Shown piece by piece: positions 22,628 to 34,099 of a stretch of DNA of 64,000 nucleotides; position 1 is the first letter of the stretch; each line of letters starts with the position of its first letter. Origin of the DNA: Zopfochytrium polystomum. Lineage: Eukaryota > Chytridiomycota > Chytridiomycetes > Chytridiales > Chytridiaceae. A program made the translations under genes and the position numbers. Where the stretch lies: NCBI GenBank assembly GCA_025765615.1, contig JAIVFJ010000155.1, positions 1 through 64,000 on the forward strand. The letters are read 5' to 3'. The notes under the pieces are model-generated. The model made no database searches and had not been told where the DNA came from. It saw nothing but the letters and a program-made list of their open reading frames with translations.

Positions 22628-23098
22628 CTTGTTTCCCAAACAAGCTTCCTGATTTGGAAACAACCAAACCAATTTACAAGCAACTGTTTCTCAAACAAGC
22701 TGTAAATTGGTTCCTGGCTGGTACTTAGCCCTGGGTGGTGCACAGCCCAGGCTGGTACTCAGCCCTGGCTGGTATTCAGCCCTGAGTGATGCCCAGCACT
22801 GGGTGATACTCAGCCCTGAATGGGTACTTAGCCCAGGCTGGGGATTGGTGCTCAGCCTGTTTTATCTCATTTCTGTGGCCTGCTCTGTGCAGCCCACTGC
22901 TCCCTCTGTTTTCTGATGGCTCCAACCTGCAGGAGTATAAAAGCAGCAACCTCTCACAGAGATGAAACAAGGAATCCAACCCCCTCCTTGCTGCTTTGAC
23001 AGAATCCAGTGCAAAACAAGCCAATCTCTCTTCCTCCATTTGCTCTCTCTTCCATCTCTGCCCACTCACTCCTCTCTCCTCTCTCCAGCCTCTCACTC
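22628..23098 (+). repeat. LTR-A fragment, 3' half
   Basis: Matches the copia LTR from its CTTGTTTCCCAAACAAGC palindrome through the CAGCCC array and the TATAAAAG box (22937-22944). It is cut at CCTCTCACTC by the LTR-B copy, which begins at 23099. Confidence 0.8.
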
Positions 23099-23327
23099 TG
23101 AAAGAATTTGCTATGCTGGCTGATTGATGGGTTGGGCTGCTGTGGTGTACACTACTGAAGGTGGTGGTGGTGGGAGTTTGATCTTGGCTTCTGTCAGTCT
23201 TGTGTTTGTCTTTATACAAAACTGTTACAAGGACCATCACTTGCAAAATGCTGCAAGTCATCCTTGCAGAGCAGTATCAGGTCAAAGCTCCTGCACACTG
23301 CTTACACCAAAAGACCCAAAACTAACA
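23099..23327 (-). repeat. LTR-B (229 bp), 3' LTR of the copia-B remnant
   Basis: Read on the minus strand it starts TGTTAGTTTTGGG and ends AAATTCTTTCA. It is preceded by a polypurine tract (GGGGGGAG, minus strand, 23328-23335), the usual primer site next to a 3' LTR. A same-length (229 bp) copy on the plus strand is at 27241-27469. It interrupts LTR-A sequence, so it is younger than that LTR copy. Confidence 0.8.
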
Positions 23328-23586
23328 CTCCCCCCTAAGCTGTGGGCAGGAGCAAAGGCCGGCACGGAGGAAAACCTTAAGCCATAGTCAACTTAAGGAA
23401 ACCGTACACCAGAAAAAGAAGAATCACAAACAGGTATGACTGGCCATCGGATGGCAGAACAGAAAGAACAGACCACACTAACAAAAATGGATGGGGGCAC
23501 ATATTGAACTTCAGAGGTAAAAGAAATGAGTCAAAGTAATGAAAAGGAACAAAGAAGAAAACAACTTCACAGATAGAAAAAATGAA

Positions 23587-24753
23587 TCAGAGGAAAGAGA
23601 AGAAACAAAGGCCAATGCGACTCAAATGGTATTCACTGAGAGCAGCTGAGAGAGATTTTGTCACATAGTCCGCAGGCTGTTCTCCTCCAGCAATCCACTC
23701 AAGCCGTACTACCTTTTGTTCCACAAGTTCTCGAATATAATGATACTTTACCATGATATGCTTTGACAGATTGGTGTAAAGATCATTTGAACTGAGGTTG
23801 ATCACACCGCTGTTGTCAGTGTAGATGACAAGAGGAGTGGGAGACGGAAGTTGAAGTGCTGAATAGAGTTTGGACAGTGCCTTAAGTTCTCGTCCCAGTT
23901 CAGACACCGCTACATATTCAGCTTCCTGCGGTGACAGCATGACAGTGCTGCTTTGAACAGATGTCCAACTAATAGCTGTTCCTCCAAATAGAACATAGTA
24001 GCCAAGGTGTGATTTCCCATCTGAGTGGACACCATGGGCAGCATCGGAGTAACCGGCTATATCTGTGCAGTTGCAAGAATAGAATAAACCATACTCACTA
24101 GTACTGTTGAGATATTGGAGAACCCGAATAAGGATCTTCATGTGTTGCTTGCTAGGGTCCTTGCTGAAGGCACCAAGGTAGGAAACTGCTGGGGCAAGGT
24201 CTGGCTGCATGTGTGTTGCAAGGTAGTTGATGCCGCCAAGGATTGCCTGGTACAGTCTCTGGTCTGCAGCTGCTTTGTCGATCCCACGTGGGTGAAGATT
24301 GAGATTACTGGGAAGGGCAGTTACTGCAGTGCGATTGTTGATAGTGTTGGCATGGCGTTGAAGTAACTCCTTGATATAGGCTTTCTGGTGCAAGAAGATT
24401 CCGTTGTGGTGGTGTTCCAGTTGCATATTGAGGATGGTTTTGATTGTTCCTATTTCGCGGAGCTTGTAACGAGATTTTAGCAGTGTGATGGCAAAGGTGA
24501 TCTCCCCAGAATCCCCAAAGAAACAAATATCATCGACATAGATGGCAATGAAAATGACTTTTCCATCCACTTGACGGAAGAGGATACAGGGGTCTGCTGT
24601 GCTTGTGAGGTAGGTTTGCCCAGAACGCGTACCCTTGGCTGAGTTGTCAGGTGATGGTGAACGTGAATGTTGGTGATGAGGAGGTGGTTCTGGTGGAGGT
24701 GGTTCTGGAGGTGGAGAAGCCTGTGAGGCATCCCTAGTGGGTGTGTCTGCCAT
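23587..24753 (-). mobile_element. Copia-B Pol remnant: reverse transcriptase C-terminus plus RNase H
   Basis: A 388-residue ORF with ATG at 24753. The first about 50 residues are Pro/His/Ser-rich (MADTPTRDASQASPPPEP). It then enters a Ty1/copia reverse transcriptase just before the catalytic YVDD, continues through the thumb (RLYQAILGGINYLATHMQPDL) and a full RNase H with Asp in YSDAAHG, Glu in SPQEAEYVAVSE and Asp in YTDNSG, and ends ADYVTKSLS. Gag, protease, integrase and the RT palm start are missing. This is an internal deletion that kept an open frame, or a start gained after deletion. The 3' LTR-B follows 260 bp downstream. Not autonomous. Confidence 0.8.
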
Positions 24754-24759
24754 TGTTTT

Positions 24760-25692
24760 ATCTTGTAGGGACTTTGGAGGAATTAATTATAACAGTCTCA
24801 GATATCCAACGCACAAAAGTAAGCAAGGATGAAATGCACAGGTGAGCCTTCCGCACGATGCTGGTCTGGGCTCCCCCCAGTACCCTATGAGGTGAGGCAA
24901 CCACTCCCCCATACACAGCTTGCCCTCAACGCTACCCCCCGCGTCTCGCCTGGGCACATCAGGAGAATAACTGTCTCCTGGTTGGCGCTCCTCACGGAAT
25001 GGGCTCCCTGCTCAGGACTCCACCTCCTCTGACACAGGTCTGGACCACACTAGCCTACGAGCTGGGGCTTCGGTTGTCGTGGGCCTTCGGTTGCTTCACA
25101 TTGCCAGTCTACCCCCCGATCCAGTCTCCCTCAGTCACGCCTATAGTGCTCCCAATAAGGCCCACTGGAGATGACGTTAATTGCAGTAGCACGGAATCCA
25201 ACCAATCATGCCGTAACCTCCAACACCAGAGCTGTACATCGTTATCTGATTCACTTTCGCTGTGGATTACCATGTGGTTGATACTTTTTACCAATTCCAG
25301 TTTAACTTCTTCCAATTCTGATTGCCGAAGTTGAATGTTGACTGAATGGAGGAAGCAGTTGTTTTCTGCAGTGACTCTGGTGTGGGAAATGGTTGATGCT
25401 TTGTCTGACTTTGTTGAGACAGCAGAAAACTGAAAGCAATTCCAATTCAACTTGTTCAACTGGCAAAATTCAAGTTCAAAGATGGTTCAAGGTGACTGGT
25501 GACTGAATGGAGCAAAGTGGTGATGTTGGTGTTGTTTCTGAAGCTGATCTGCAGGAATGAATAGTTGAAGGTTTCCTGAATTTTGCTGAGACTGCTAAAG
25601 TTTGAATAGTTTGATGATGTGGTGATTGTGACTTTTTGACTAGAGGTGGTTGATTATTGTTTTTGTTGGTCAAGAGTGGAAAATAAAGATAG
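24760..25692. other. Repeat-region sequence without recognised gene
   Basis: Probably retroelement-derived, given both neighbours, but translations in all frames show no motif I can name. Confidence 0.35.
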
Positions 25693-26891
25693 TGTTGAGA
25701 TTCGACCCACGGGGTACACTACGCCCGTTACTGATGATCCTTTTGAGAACTCCATCCAATCACATTGGATGGGGTGTTTGAAGGGCACAGTAGATTCAAT
25801 ACTTGAATGGGGCGCTCGGAAGGGCTAATCTGTTCTCAATAAAAAGAGATAGGCAAAGGCAGCTGTTGTTCTAGCTTTGTTCATCCTACTGGTAGGAACA
25901 ATGCAATTAGAACATGCACAAAAACGCTCAAACTACGCACTCTGCACATGTAACACAGCACAGCAAGCATGCAGAAGCAGTGTACCACTGCCCAATGCTC
26001 CGGAATTCCGCTCTCTGCATCGGAATTCCGCTCTCTGCACCGGAATTCCGCACTCTGCATCGGAATTCCGCTTCCTGATCTGGAATTCCAGCTTTCCTGC
26101 TGTGCTGTGCAATCTGAGCAATGCAACAGGCATTTAGGAATCAGGGATTGCACCAATCACTGCATTTCTAAAAGTGAGATAAAAACTGAGCTCACCAGAG
26201 ATTGCACCAATCATTGGATTTCTAAAAACAAGGAAAAAAGCGGCTTGTTTCCCAAACAAGCTTCCTGATTTGGAAACAACCAAACCAATTTACAAGCAAC
26301 TGTTTCTCAAACAAGCTGTAAATTGGTTCCTGGTGGTACTCAGCCCAGACAAAAGTGCTCAGCCCAAGGTGGTACTCAGCCCTGGCTGGTACTTAGCCCA
26401 GGGTGGTGCACAGCCCAGGCTTGTACTCAGCCCAGGGTGGTGCTCAGCCCAGGCTGGTACTCAGCCCTGGCTGGTATTCAGCCCTGAGTGATGCCCAGCA
26501 CTGGGTGATACTCAGCCCTGAATGGGTACTTAGCCGAGGCTGGGGATTGGTGCTCAGCCTGTTTTATCTCATTCCTGTGGCCTGCTCTGTGCAGCCCACC
26601 GCTCCCTCTGTTTTCTGATGGCTCCAACCTGCAGGAGTATAAAAGCAGCAACCTCTCACAGAGATCAAAAAAAGGAATCCAATCCCCTCCTTGCTGATTT
26701 AACAGAATCCAGTGCAAAACAAGCCAATCTCTCTTCCTCCATTTGCTCTCTCTTCCATCTCTGCCCACTCACTCCTCTCTCGTCTCTCCATCCTCTCACT
26801 CCTCTCCCTTTTCCATCATCACTGCTCTCTCTCTCTCTCTATTCATCCCCACACACACCAAGTCCCTCCAGTCCTGGGTGGGATTTCATCA
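25693..26891 (+). mobile_element. Solo LTR, family A (1199 bp)
   Basis: Starts TGTTGAGATTCG and ends GGGATTTCATCA, as do the full-length element's LTRs, but it is about 46 bp shorter because of differences in the tandem arrays. Its TATAAAAG box is at about 26639. The flanking five bases are GATAG and CAGAA, so no target duplication survives; recombination between elements or later change is likely. Confidence 0.85.
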
Positions 26892-26968
26892 CAGAAGGTT
26901 CCACAACGTTCCATGAAGGAATGTTCTTGAAGGTTCCAGGGTTTTCCAGAGGGTGGTTCATAACTGGT
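26892..26968 (-). repeat. LTR-C fragment with degenerate heat-shock elements
   Basis: The reverse complement matches the 5' part of the solo LTR at 15148 (GTTATGAACCACCCTCTGG, then GAACCTTC/GAACATTC-type repeats). It begins immediately after the LTR-A terminus. GAA/TTC phasing is partly lost. Confidence 0.7.
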
Positions 26969-27240
26969 TGCCCTATCATGTGACAACCAAGGAATGCAGC
27001 AGCACACATCAGTAAACGAAAATTGACATCAACACTGGTCGCATTATCACACACCGCCTCAACAACCTCACTATTGCTGATGACAGCTTTCCCAAACTCA
27101 ACAAATCAGACACTGGCGATGACGCATCAGAACTACAGCATCAGAATTTGCTCTTACTCTCAGCTGACGAACTTCACAAAAACCAACACCAACTTCAAGG
27201 CCCTACTTTGTGAAGCAAACATACACATTGAACAGCTTAC

Positions 27241-27469
27241 TGTTAGTTTCGGGTCTTTTGGTGTTAGCAGTGTGCAGGAGCTTTGACCTGATACTGCTCT
27301 GCAAGGATGACTTGCAGCATTTTGGAAGTGATGGTCCTTGTATCAGTTTTGTATAAAGACAAACACAAGACTGACTGAAGCCAAGCTAAGCATTCTACCA
27401 CCACCACCTTCAGTAATGTACACCACAGCAGCCCAATCCATCAATCAGCCAACATAGCGAATTCTTTCA
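27241..27469 (+). repeat. LTR-B copy (229 bp), plus orientation
   Basis: TGTTAGTTTCGGG...GAATTCTTTCA, the same length as the copy at 23099-23327. Left flank CTTAC and right flank CTACC are similar but not identical. RNase H-like sequence begins just after it. Confidence 0.75.
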
Positions 27470-27800
27470 CTACCTGAGGCAGAATTAACTTCAGTGACCC
27501 CTGCGGAGATGTACACCACTCAGCTCCTCAACTTCCATCTCCAACTCCTCTTGTTATCGACACTGACAACAGCAGTGTGATCAATCTCAGCTCAAATGAT
27601 CTTTACAGCATTGATCACAGCATATTATGGTAGAGTATCATTATATTTGAGAACTTGAGGACCAAAGAGTAGTATGGCTTGAATGGATTGTTGGAGGAGA
27701 ACAGCCTGCAGACTATATGACGAAGTCTCTCTCAGCTGCTGTCAGTGAATGCCATTTGAGCCACATTGGCTTTTGTTTCTTCTCTTACCACTGATTTGTT
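27470..27800 (+). pseudogene. Copia-B RNase H fragment, decayed
   Basis: Resembles the 3' part of the copia-B ORF at 23587-23900 in the opposite orientation: TCCAACTCCTCTTGTTATC, GACAACAGCAGTGTGATCAA, and a stretch encoding an EWIVGGEQPADY-like segment. Stops and indels break every frame. Confidence 0.65.
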
Positions 27801-28316
27801 TTCATATCTGTGAAGTTGGAAAATTTTCAACTCAGTAGTGTAGCTGTTCTCTTTGTGAAGTACAGGAACGCGGCAGAGGTCATCTGTGCAAAGTTGAAGT
27901 TTAGGATTGAACGGGTGGCAGTAAAGACGGTTCAGACCAGGGACCAGCGGTGACAAGATGCGAGGTGTGATGCATCACGCGGCGGGGCGGAGCGCCACGA
28001 ACAAATAATCGCCGCGAAAGTTGAGAAGCAGGCCGCGATTTCGTTTTTCCTCGGATTGTTGTCAGGCGACATTGCCCAGAACCGCGTTGGTGATAGTTCC
28101 ACGATCGTCCATGGTCGCAATCCCCTCCGCCTCCACGCGAGTGCTTCCCCCCTTCGACCTCGATAGAGCTTCTTCCCACCTTTCTCTCATCGTCTCACCC
28201 GGTTTTCTCCGAAGGCGGGGCAGCCTTCCAAAAATAGAAGAAAAGCAGAAAAATGGAAGCATAAAAAAGACAAACAACACAAAAAAAAAAAACCAGGAAA
28301 CAAAACCACAGACAGC
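27801..28316. other. Intergenic region upstream of the small gene
   Basis: No gene is recognised. An A-rich tract (about 28278-28292) lies about 25 bp before the ATG at 28317, a common arrangement in fungal 5' UTRs. Confidence 0.35.
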
Positions 28317-28938
28317 ATGGTTGCATCAGTTGTGGCAGCACCCGTTCCGGCGTCGCCATCGTCCTCCACAGCCCCCGCCGCCGCCGCCGCCGCCGTTGCG
28401 CTCGGCAGCCCCCTCAACCCCTTCAACCCTTCCTCCCCGCTGCTTCTGCAGCACGCCGACTCGACAAGCTCGCTCAGCGCACCGCCGCCGCCCACTGACT
28501 CCGAAACGAGCCTGATCGCCAACGCTGTCTCCATCCTCGCGCCGCCACCCACGGCCGCACGGGCACGGTCGGGGGCGGGGGCTGGCACGTCGCCGGACGC
28601 TCCGACACTGTTGACTCCGCGGCTAGAGCCCATGACCCTCAAGGCTGCCGCAGAGGCCGTCGGCGCAGCCGCCAACACGAGGGCGAGGACAATGCAGCTG
28701 GTGAGTGTCGGAGAGGAAAGGCTGTGAGTGACTGATTGAGAGGGTGGGTGTGTCATAGAGAGATCCGTGTCGGTGCAAGTTGGTGAGTGAGTGATAGAGA
28801 TTCGTTGCGGGGGTGGTCCAGCGTTGGCGACGTCGTCTCCTCGTCTGACAATCTCCTTGACGACCATTCCCTTTCCAGTACAAGCTTTACAATGCCCAAG
28901 CCCACGATCATCTCTACTTCCACACCTTCGAGTCTTGA
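28317..28938 (+). CDS. Small two-exon gene of unknown function
   Basis: Exons 28317-28700 and 28879-28938 are joined by a 178-bp intron (GTGAGT...TTCCAG) and give 147 residues. The N-terminal 60 residues are Ala/Pro/Ser-rich (low complexity). A Leu/Ala-rich helical stretch (LKAAAEAVGAAANTRARTMQL) leads into a distinct C-terminus of 19 residues, YKLYNAQAHDHLYFHTFES. The clean splice site and the change in character at the junction favour a real gene over chance. I do not recognise the family. The longer reverse ORF over the same bases (28187-29143) looks like a shadow. Confidence 0.5.
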
Positions 28939-29372
28939 CAGAACGGATGGGACTGGGTTTGTTGCGGCGCTCCGGCAGTAAACAAACTGCCAGAGAGAAT
29001 GCTTCTGCTCTCTTTTCTTCTGCATTCGTTCGTCTCTTCTCTCTTCTCTCTTCTCTGCGATTTCTCTTTTGCAAAATCCCACGTGAGAGGTGATCGTACG
29101 CGCGCATGTCATTTTCCTCCATCTCTCTCTCGCTTTCCACCATCCTTTTTTGTTGGGTGGGTGAGTGTGCGGGGTGCAGGCAGGCGCCTTCCCAGCCTGC
29201 AGCGGACTAATAATAACAGCAAGATAATTGTAACGCCTCTCTCGCCTTCCGCATTGCGAGCGACCGTTGCACTTGCGGCTATATCTACGGACGGGTGCGA
29301 GGAATGGATCCGCGTTTTGGGCAAAGGTTGGAAAGGGAGAGAATGGGCAAGGGACCAACGGCATGGTGCCGC

Positions 29373-29479
29373 CACGTGTAGCGTTGAGTTTCCGTGGTGC
29401 CAGCGGGTGGGTGGCGCGGGTCCCGGGCACAATCAGCAGGAGTCACGTGGACGTGGCGTCATCGCCACTCATGACGTCA
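29373..29479. promoter_or_regulatory. Cluster of E-box and CRE palindromes
   Basis: Two CACGTG boxes (29373-29378, 29444-29449) and one TGACGTCA (29472-29479) lie within 107 bp. These are the binding palindromes of bHLH and bZIP (ATF/CREB) factors. I could not identify the gene they would serve. Confidence 0.35.
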
Positions 29480-32400
29480 CCAACAAAGGCGGATTCAGTT
29501 TGTTGTTGCGACGCCCGTTAGCCGAACCGAACCCTTCTTTCTTCTGTAGTGTCCGTCTCTCCTGTGCGCCGCCGCTTTCTGCACGGACAGAAGTTGATTG
29601 GCTACCGCTTTCAGTAGCAGCTCAGAACGACAGGCCCGTTTGCGAAGATACTCAGATAGAACTGGGTGATAAAACCGAGAAGACGTTCTCGCCACATCGA
29701 TGCCAGCTGGATTTGTGCGGGGGAAACCGCCCACGATTCGTTTTTAGACGAGAGACGTATGATCTGCAGGTGCCACCCCGTCACATCGCACCAACGTTTT
29801 CTGGAAAGGTCCCAATAGCTACAAATGAAAAGCCGCTGTGTGATCGTCCCGATGGTAAAGTACGCGTCATGTGGAGGGTTTTTCTTTTACACTGTGGGCC
29901 ACGATTTGTGGGGGGTAGACTGGATCCACATCAGCGACAAACCCTAGTTTGGGAGGACGGGTAGAAAAAGCCCCAGCTAATGAGCGCAATCTGGGCAACG
30001 AGGTAGTAACGAACTTCGCAAAAGTACGAGACGGATTGGCATCAGTTTTCCTGACTCCCCCTTGGATTTTTTTTTCTTGTGGAGTAATTAAACGGAATAG
30101 CATGTACTGCAGCACAAAAACGTTTAGGAGTTGGACTAAAGCTGCATTTTTATTCTCGAAAAGAATCTTGAGTGATTTTCTGTGCACACCCCAGTGCAGG
30201 TAGTTTCGCCAAGCGAACACTACCATGAATGCAAACAGAGAATGAAGTGCCGTCCTGCGTCCGCCACGGACGTTGGACGTGTCAAGAAAAAACAGACAGC
30301 CCAAAATATTGCGGTGAGAACAAGAATTTTGACAAGTCCTGTTAACCTGTTGTTTTGATTAGGTTCAAAAAGTATTCAACGTAGTCTCAACCGAAAACCT
30401 ATTCAAGCCAATTTTCAAAGCCACCAAAACAGCTTTAAAGTGTCTGTTGACTTCGCCAGCGCTTGGTGCTCTGCCATTGACATAAAAGCTGCAAAACAAC
30501 GCCAACCATCCTCAAAGCGGTGGTTGTTCACGTAAGTTCACTTTTCTCGTACCTCTCGTCGAGAGCACTTCTTAGACGTCGGCGCGGTCTATCCGCCTGC
30601 GCTGGTGGTGCTGATGATGCCGTTCCTTATTGAGCAGAAATTTGGATTTACTACAAAAGCTTGATAGAAACTATCCCACCTTCGTCGAGATCTTCACAAT
30701 CACACTTGCATGGGCGAAAACTTAGGGATTTGATTGGCTCTTAATTGAGTGAGCACACGCAATTTAACAAGATTAACCGCAACGAACTGAAACCCCTTGC
30801 TACTGAGGTGAACAAACCAGACCAAGTGGGTATCATTGACTTACATCATCCTCGTCAAATCTGGTGCAGGTCCCCTATCAGCCAGAAGTGGAGCCCAGAT
30901 CTGCAGGCATCGTTCGGGCAGTACGACGGCGTCGGCTTTGGCAGGTCGAGGATCGTGATGGCAGAGAGCGGCGGGACGGAGTGGACTGCCTCGCAGAACC
31001 AGCCCGGTGTGGAAGTCACCACCAGTGCGGTGGAAGACTCTTGAATCGATATTGTTGAACCTTTCAGCCCAATTGGCGCAGTTACCCTCCTGCATAATTT
31101 CCTCCTTCAGCGTTTGCAGAGTACGGAGCCACACATGTGTTGCTGCGGAGAGAGGCCTCTTGGTGAATCAGATCGGCAAAGTCCGTGCCTGTGCTGGTAA
31201 GGCGAGAGGTGGAGAAGATGAGCAGAAATCGGTGAGCCTGAGGATGGAAGGAAGCAATGGGAACCCCTACCGACTTTGAACGTCCATGGCGACAATGACT
31301 GGCTTTCTCCATGCAAACTACTAGTACGAGGACCAGTTGTGATGCTTCTGCGTGAATGATCCATTATTTCAATCCTCACCTAATTGTCAATCCATGTGAG
31401 TGTTCATCAGATGCTGCCCAACCAAGCCAATGCGATCGGAGCTGCCAAAATCTACCAGACTGAATCGAAGTAGCGCAACAGAGTACTTCTGCTTCGATTG
31501 TTCTGGTTCAATCTGCAAGTGATGCCGGTGAGATCACATTCTAATACAGGACAGAAGCATTCCCACATGCAACATTATTGTGATTGCTGTATACGTACCA
31601 GGGAATGAAACGTCCTGTGTGAGGAAAGTGGACACCTGGCCAGTTGGGGAAGGCAGCGGTGGCTTGCGCTCTGCAGGCTGCCAAGCATGCAGCAGCTGCT
31701 GCTCCAAGCAGTGGAACGAAAATTTCTTCTGCTCACTCCATTCTGGTTGACAAGGAACCCCTTGGCGACATAGGCAGCCACTCTACCATTGCCACAGCCA
31801 GATAGCAGGCAAGACAGGGTGCCAGCAATAGCCGGCACATGAGAGAGCGCACAAATTCAACCGTTAATGAACAAACTGGCAGTGCCATCTCTTTCTGTTG
31901 ATTCGTTACTCTCTAATTTCAATAGAGCTCTCAGGTCAGCTTGATCTCGCTGCAAACAGAACACACGGACATTCATCACGTTGAGTGGTTCCAAAGGGGC
32001 AAATCGAGATCTGGAAAATTATTCTCTGTCTGGACGCTGTTCGACCGGCCGCTGGTGCCCAGCCGGATTGCTACACAAGAGTCTGCAATGTTACAGCAGG
32101 TGATCTCCGAGGACAGCGCGGTGGACAGAGGAGGCCGCTACTCCAACGCGTTGTTGTCGCTTCACACTCCACCACTGCCTGTGATGGCTGGCACACACTG
32201 ACCGCTGCCCCCACGTGCTGCGACAGCACCATTTGCATAAATGCAGCTGCAGCGCAGGTCGACGTAATTCTTCATCATCCTCATCCAACGGCAGAGGCGG
32301 TCGCCAGCAGCCAGCGGGCAACCACTGGCAGCATCGTTGATTTGGGTGGCCCAGTGTGGGCGGCGCTGCAGGGGTCGGTCGGAGTCGGCAGCCCAGTATC

Positions 32401-33369
32401 AGCAGTTGGCGTGGCATCTTTGTCGCCCTATTTTGTTCGTGATGGACAAGACAGGCGCAGGCGGCGGTGGTGGAAGCCGGAGCACGAGCGTGATTGGTGG
32501 CCGAGCCACGTCAGAGTTCGCGCCTGCCGGAGTGAGCACGCAGTAGGAGCCGCCAAAGCCGATAGTAGTGGCCATTACATTCAGTGAACTATCCTTTCCT
32601 CAGCTTGTCATTCAACATTCTACATTACAGTGCCTATTGCTTCCCAGTTAGTTTGCTACTGGTTTTTTCCGACGACGAGTGTATCGCTATGGCCATTCCC
32701 TTCCATCGCTGCGGTAAACCTATTCTTCGAACAATGAAATTAGCATCAGTTGCCTGCATTGCGTCCCCTCCACCAGTCAAGATAGTCCAAATCCTCCTTT
32801 GCCCACATCTTGCCCGGAATGCGGAGTCACCGCCGCTGTCACGAAAGGAGGAGTAGGAGGGAAGCCTGCTAGCGTGCACAGGTGCGGTCCTGGAACCCCA
32901 CAGCACACTCCGCTCTTGCGCCCACCCCCACTCCTATCACCGCTGTCAGTGCGCACCGCTTCACTAATGCACAGCAACAATGATCAAATCAAGCTGGTGC
33001 CACTTGAGCTCAACATGTCAGCAGGGACATCACAGCTGTCGATACCAACGCAGTCCTGCACACATTCGACCAAATCAACATGCGGATCGCTCATCAGCCA
33101 CCATTGTGCGTGGGGTTGGGTCCCTTGCGCCTCGTCATCCGAGGGTCCTCCCCTCATAGGTGTCAGGACCTGAAAATTTCGGGTTTGGGACTTGAGGTTT
33201 GGTCACAAGTAGTAGGTGGCACCCCACAAGTGCATTTCCTGATACAACTTGAAAAAATCCACCAACCCCCGCACTCCAAAAATGCATTTTCCACCATCGA
33301 GCCCCGCCGTCGCCATCAGGGCCACCCTGAGCTACCCCGGAGAGAGAGGGAGAGAGGGAGAGAGAGAGA

Positions 33370-33405
<36 letters not shown>

Positions 33406-33694
33406 GAGAGAGTGCGAGAGAGACAGACAGACAGGTTCGCGCCAGCATACCTTTCGTCTGTCTGATGGCTCACACCCCAAAATGCAATTTCTGCTCACAC
33501 CCCAAAAATGCATTTTCTGCAACAGTGGCACGATCATGTCACCTCGTCTTTGTCAGTTAATTAGAGACACAAACAGCAAATGCCCCAACCCATTAATTGT
33601 TGGAGAGGCAAAAAACCCCCCCCGTGGCCCACAGTGTTAGTTTACTGGCACCCTCACCTCCAGTCCAAATCCTGCTTTACCTAGACGCCATCGA
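29480..33694. other. Gene-poor stretch
   Basis: No convincing gene, RNA or mobile element. Between about 33280 and 33520 three variants of CCAAAAATGCATTTTC occur, with a GA microsatellite between them. Much of 30.4-32.6 kb has no long ORF with recognisable content and may be decayed repeat. Confidence 0.4.
33343..33424. repeat. GA microsatellite
   Basis: Interrupted (GA)n/(GAGG)n tract of about 80 bp. Confidence 0.85.
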
Positions 33695-34083
33695 GCTGGT
33701 ACTCAGCCCTGAATGGGTACTTAGCCCAGGCTGGGGTTTGGTGCTCAGCCTGCTTTATCTCATTTCTGTGGCCTGCTCTGTGCAGCCCACTGCTCCCTCT
33801 GTTTTCTGATGGCTCCAACCTGCAGGAGTATAAAAGCAGCAACCTCTCACAGAGATGAAACAAGTAATCCAACCCCCTCCTTGCTGCTTTGACAGAATCC
33901 AGTGCAAAGCAAGCCAATCTCTCTCTTCCTCCATTTGCTCCCTGTTCCCTCTCTGCCCACTCACCACTCTCTCCTTTTTCCGTCCTCTCACTCCTCACCC
34001 TTGTCCATCACTACTGCTCTCTCTCTGTCTGTTCCTCTCCACACACACCAAGTCCCTCCAGTCCTGAAGGTGGGATTTCATCA
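33695..34083 (+). repeat. LTR-A fragment, 3' end
   Basis: Matches the copia LTR from the end of the CAGCCC array through TATAAAAG (about 33830) to the terminal GGGATTTCATCA. It abuts the P4-ATPase relic directly. Confidence 0.85.
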
Positions 34084-34099
34084 GCAGCTGTCTTGGCCC

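Noticed and set aside
25693..26891. LTR-A solo copy as a recent insertion
   Set aside because: The flanking pentamers differ (GATAG and CAGAA), so no target duplication supports a simple recent event.
28187..29143. 318-residue reverse ORF
   Set aside because: Runs opposite to the spliced small gene, has low-complexity composition, no motif and no splice support.
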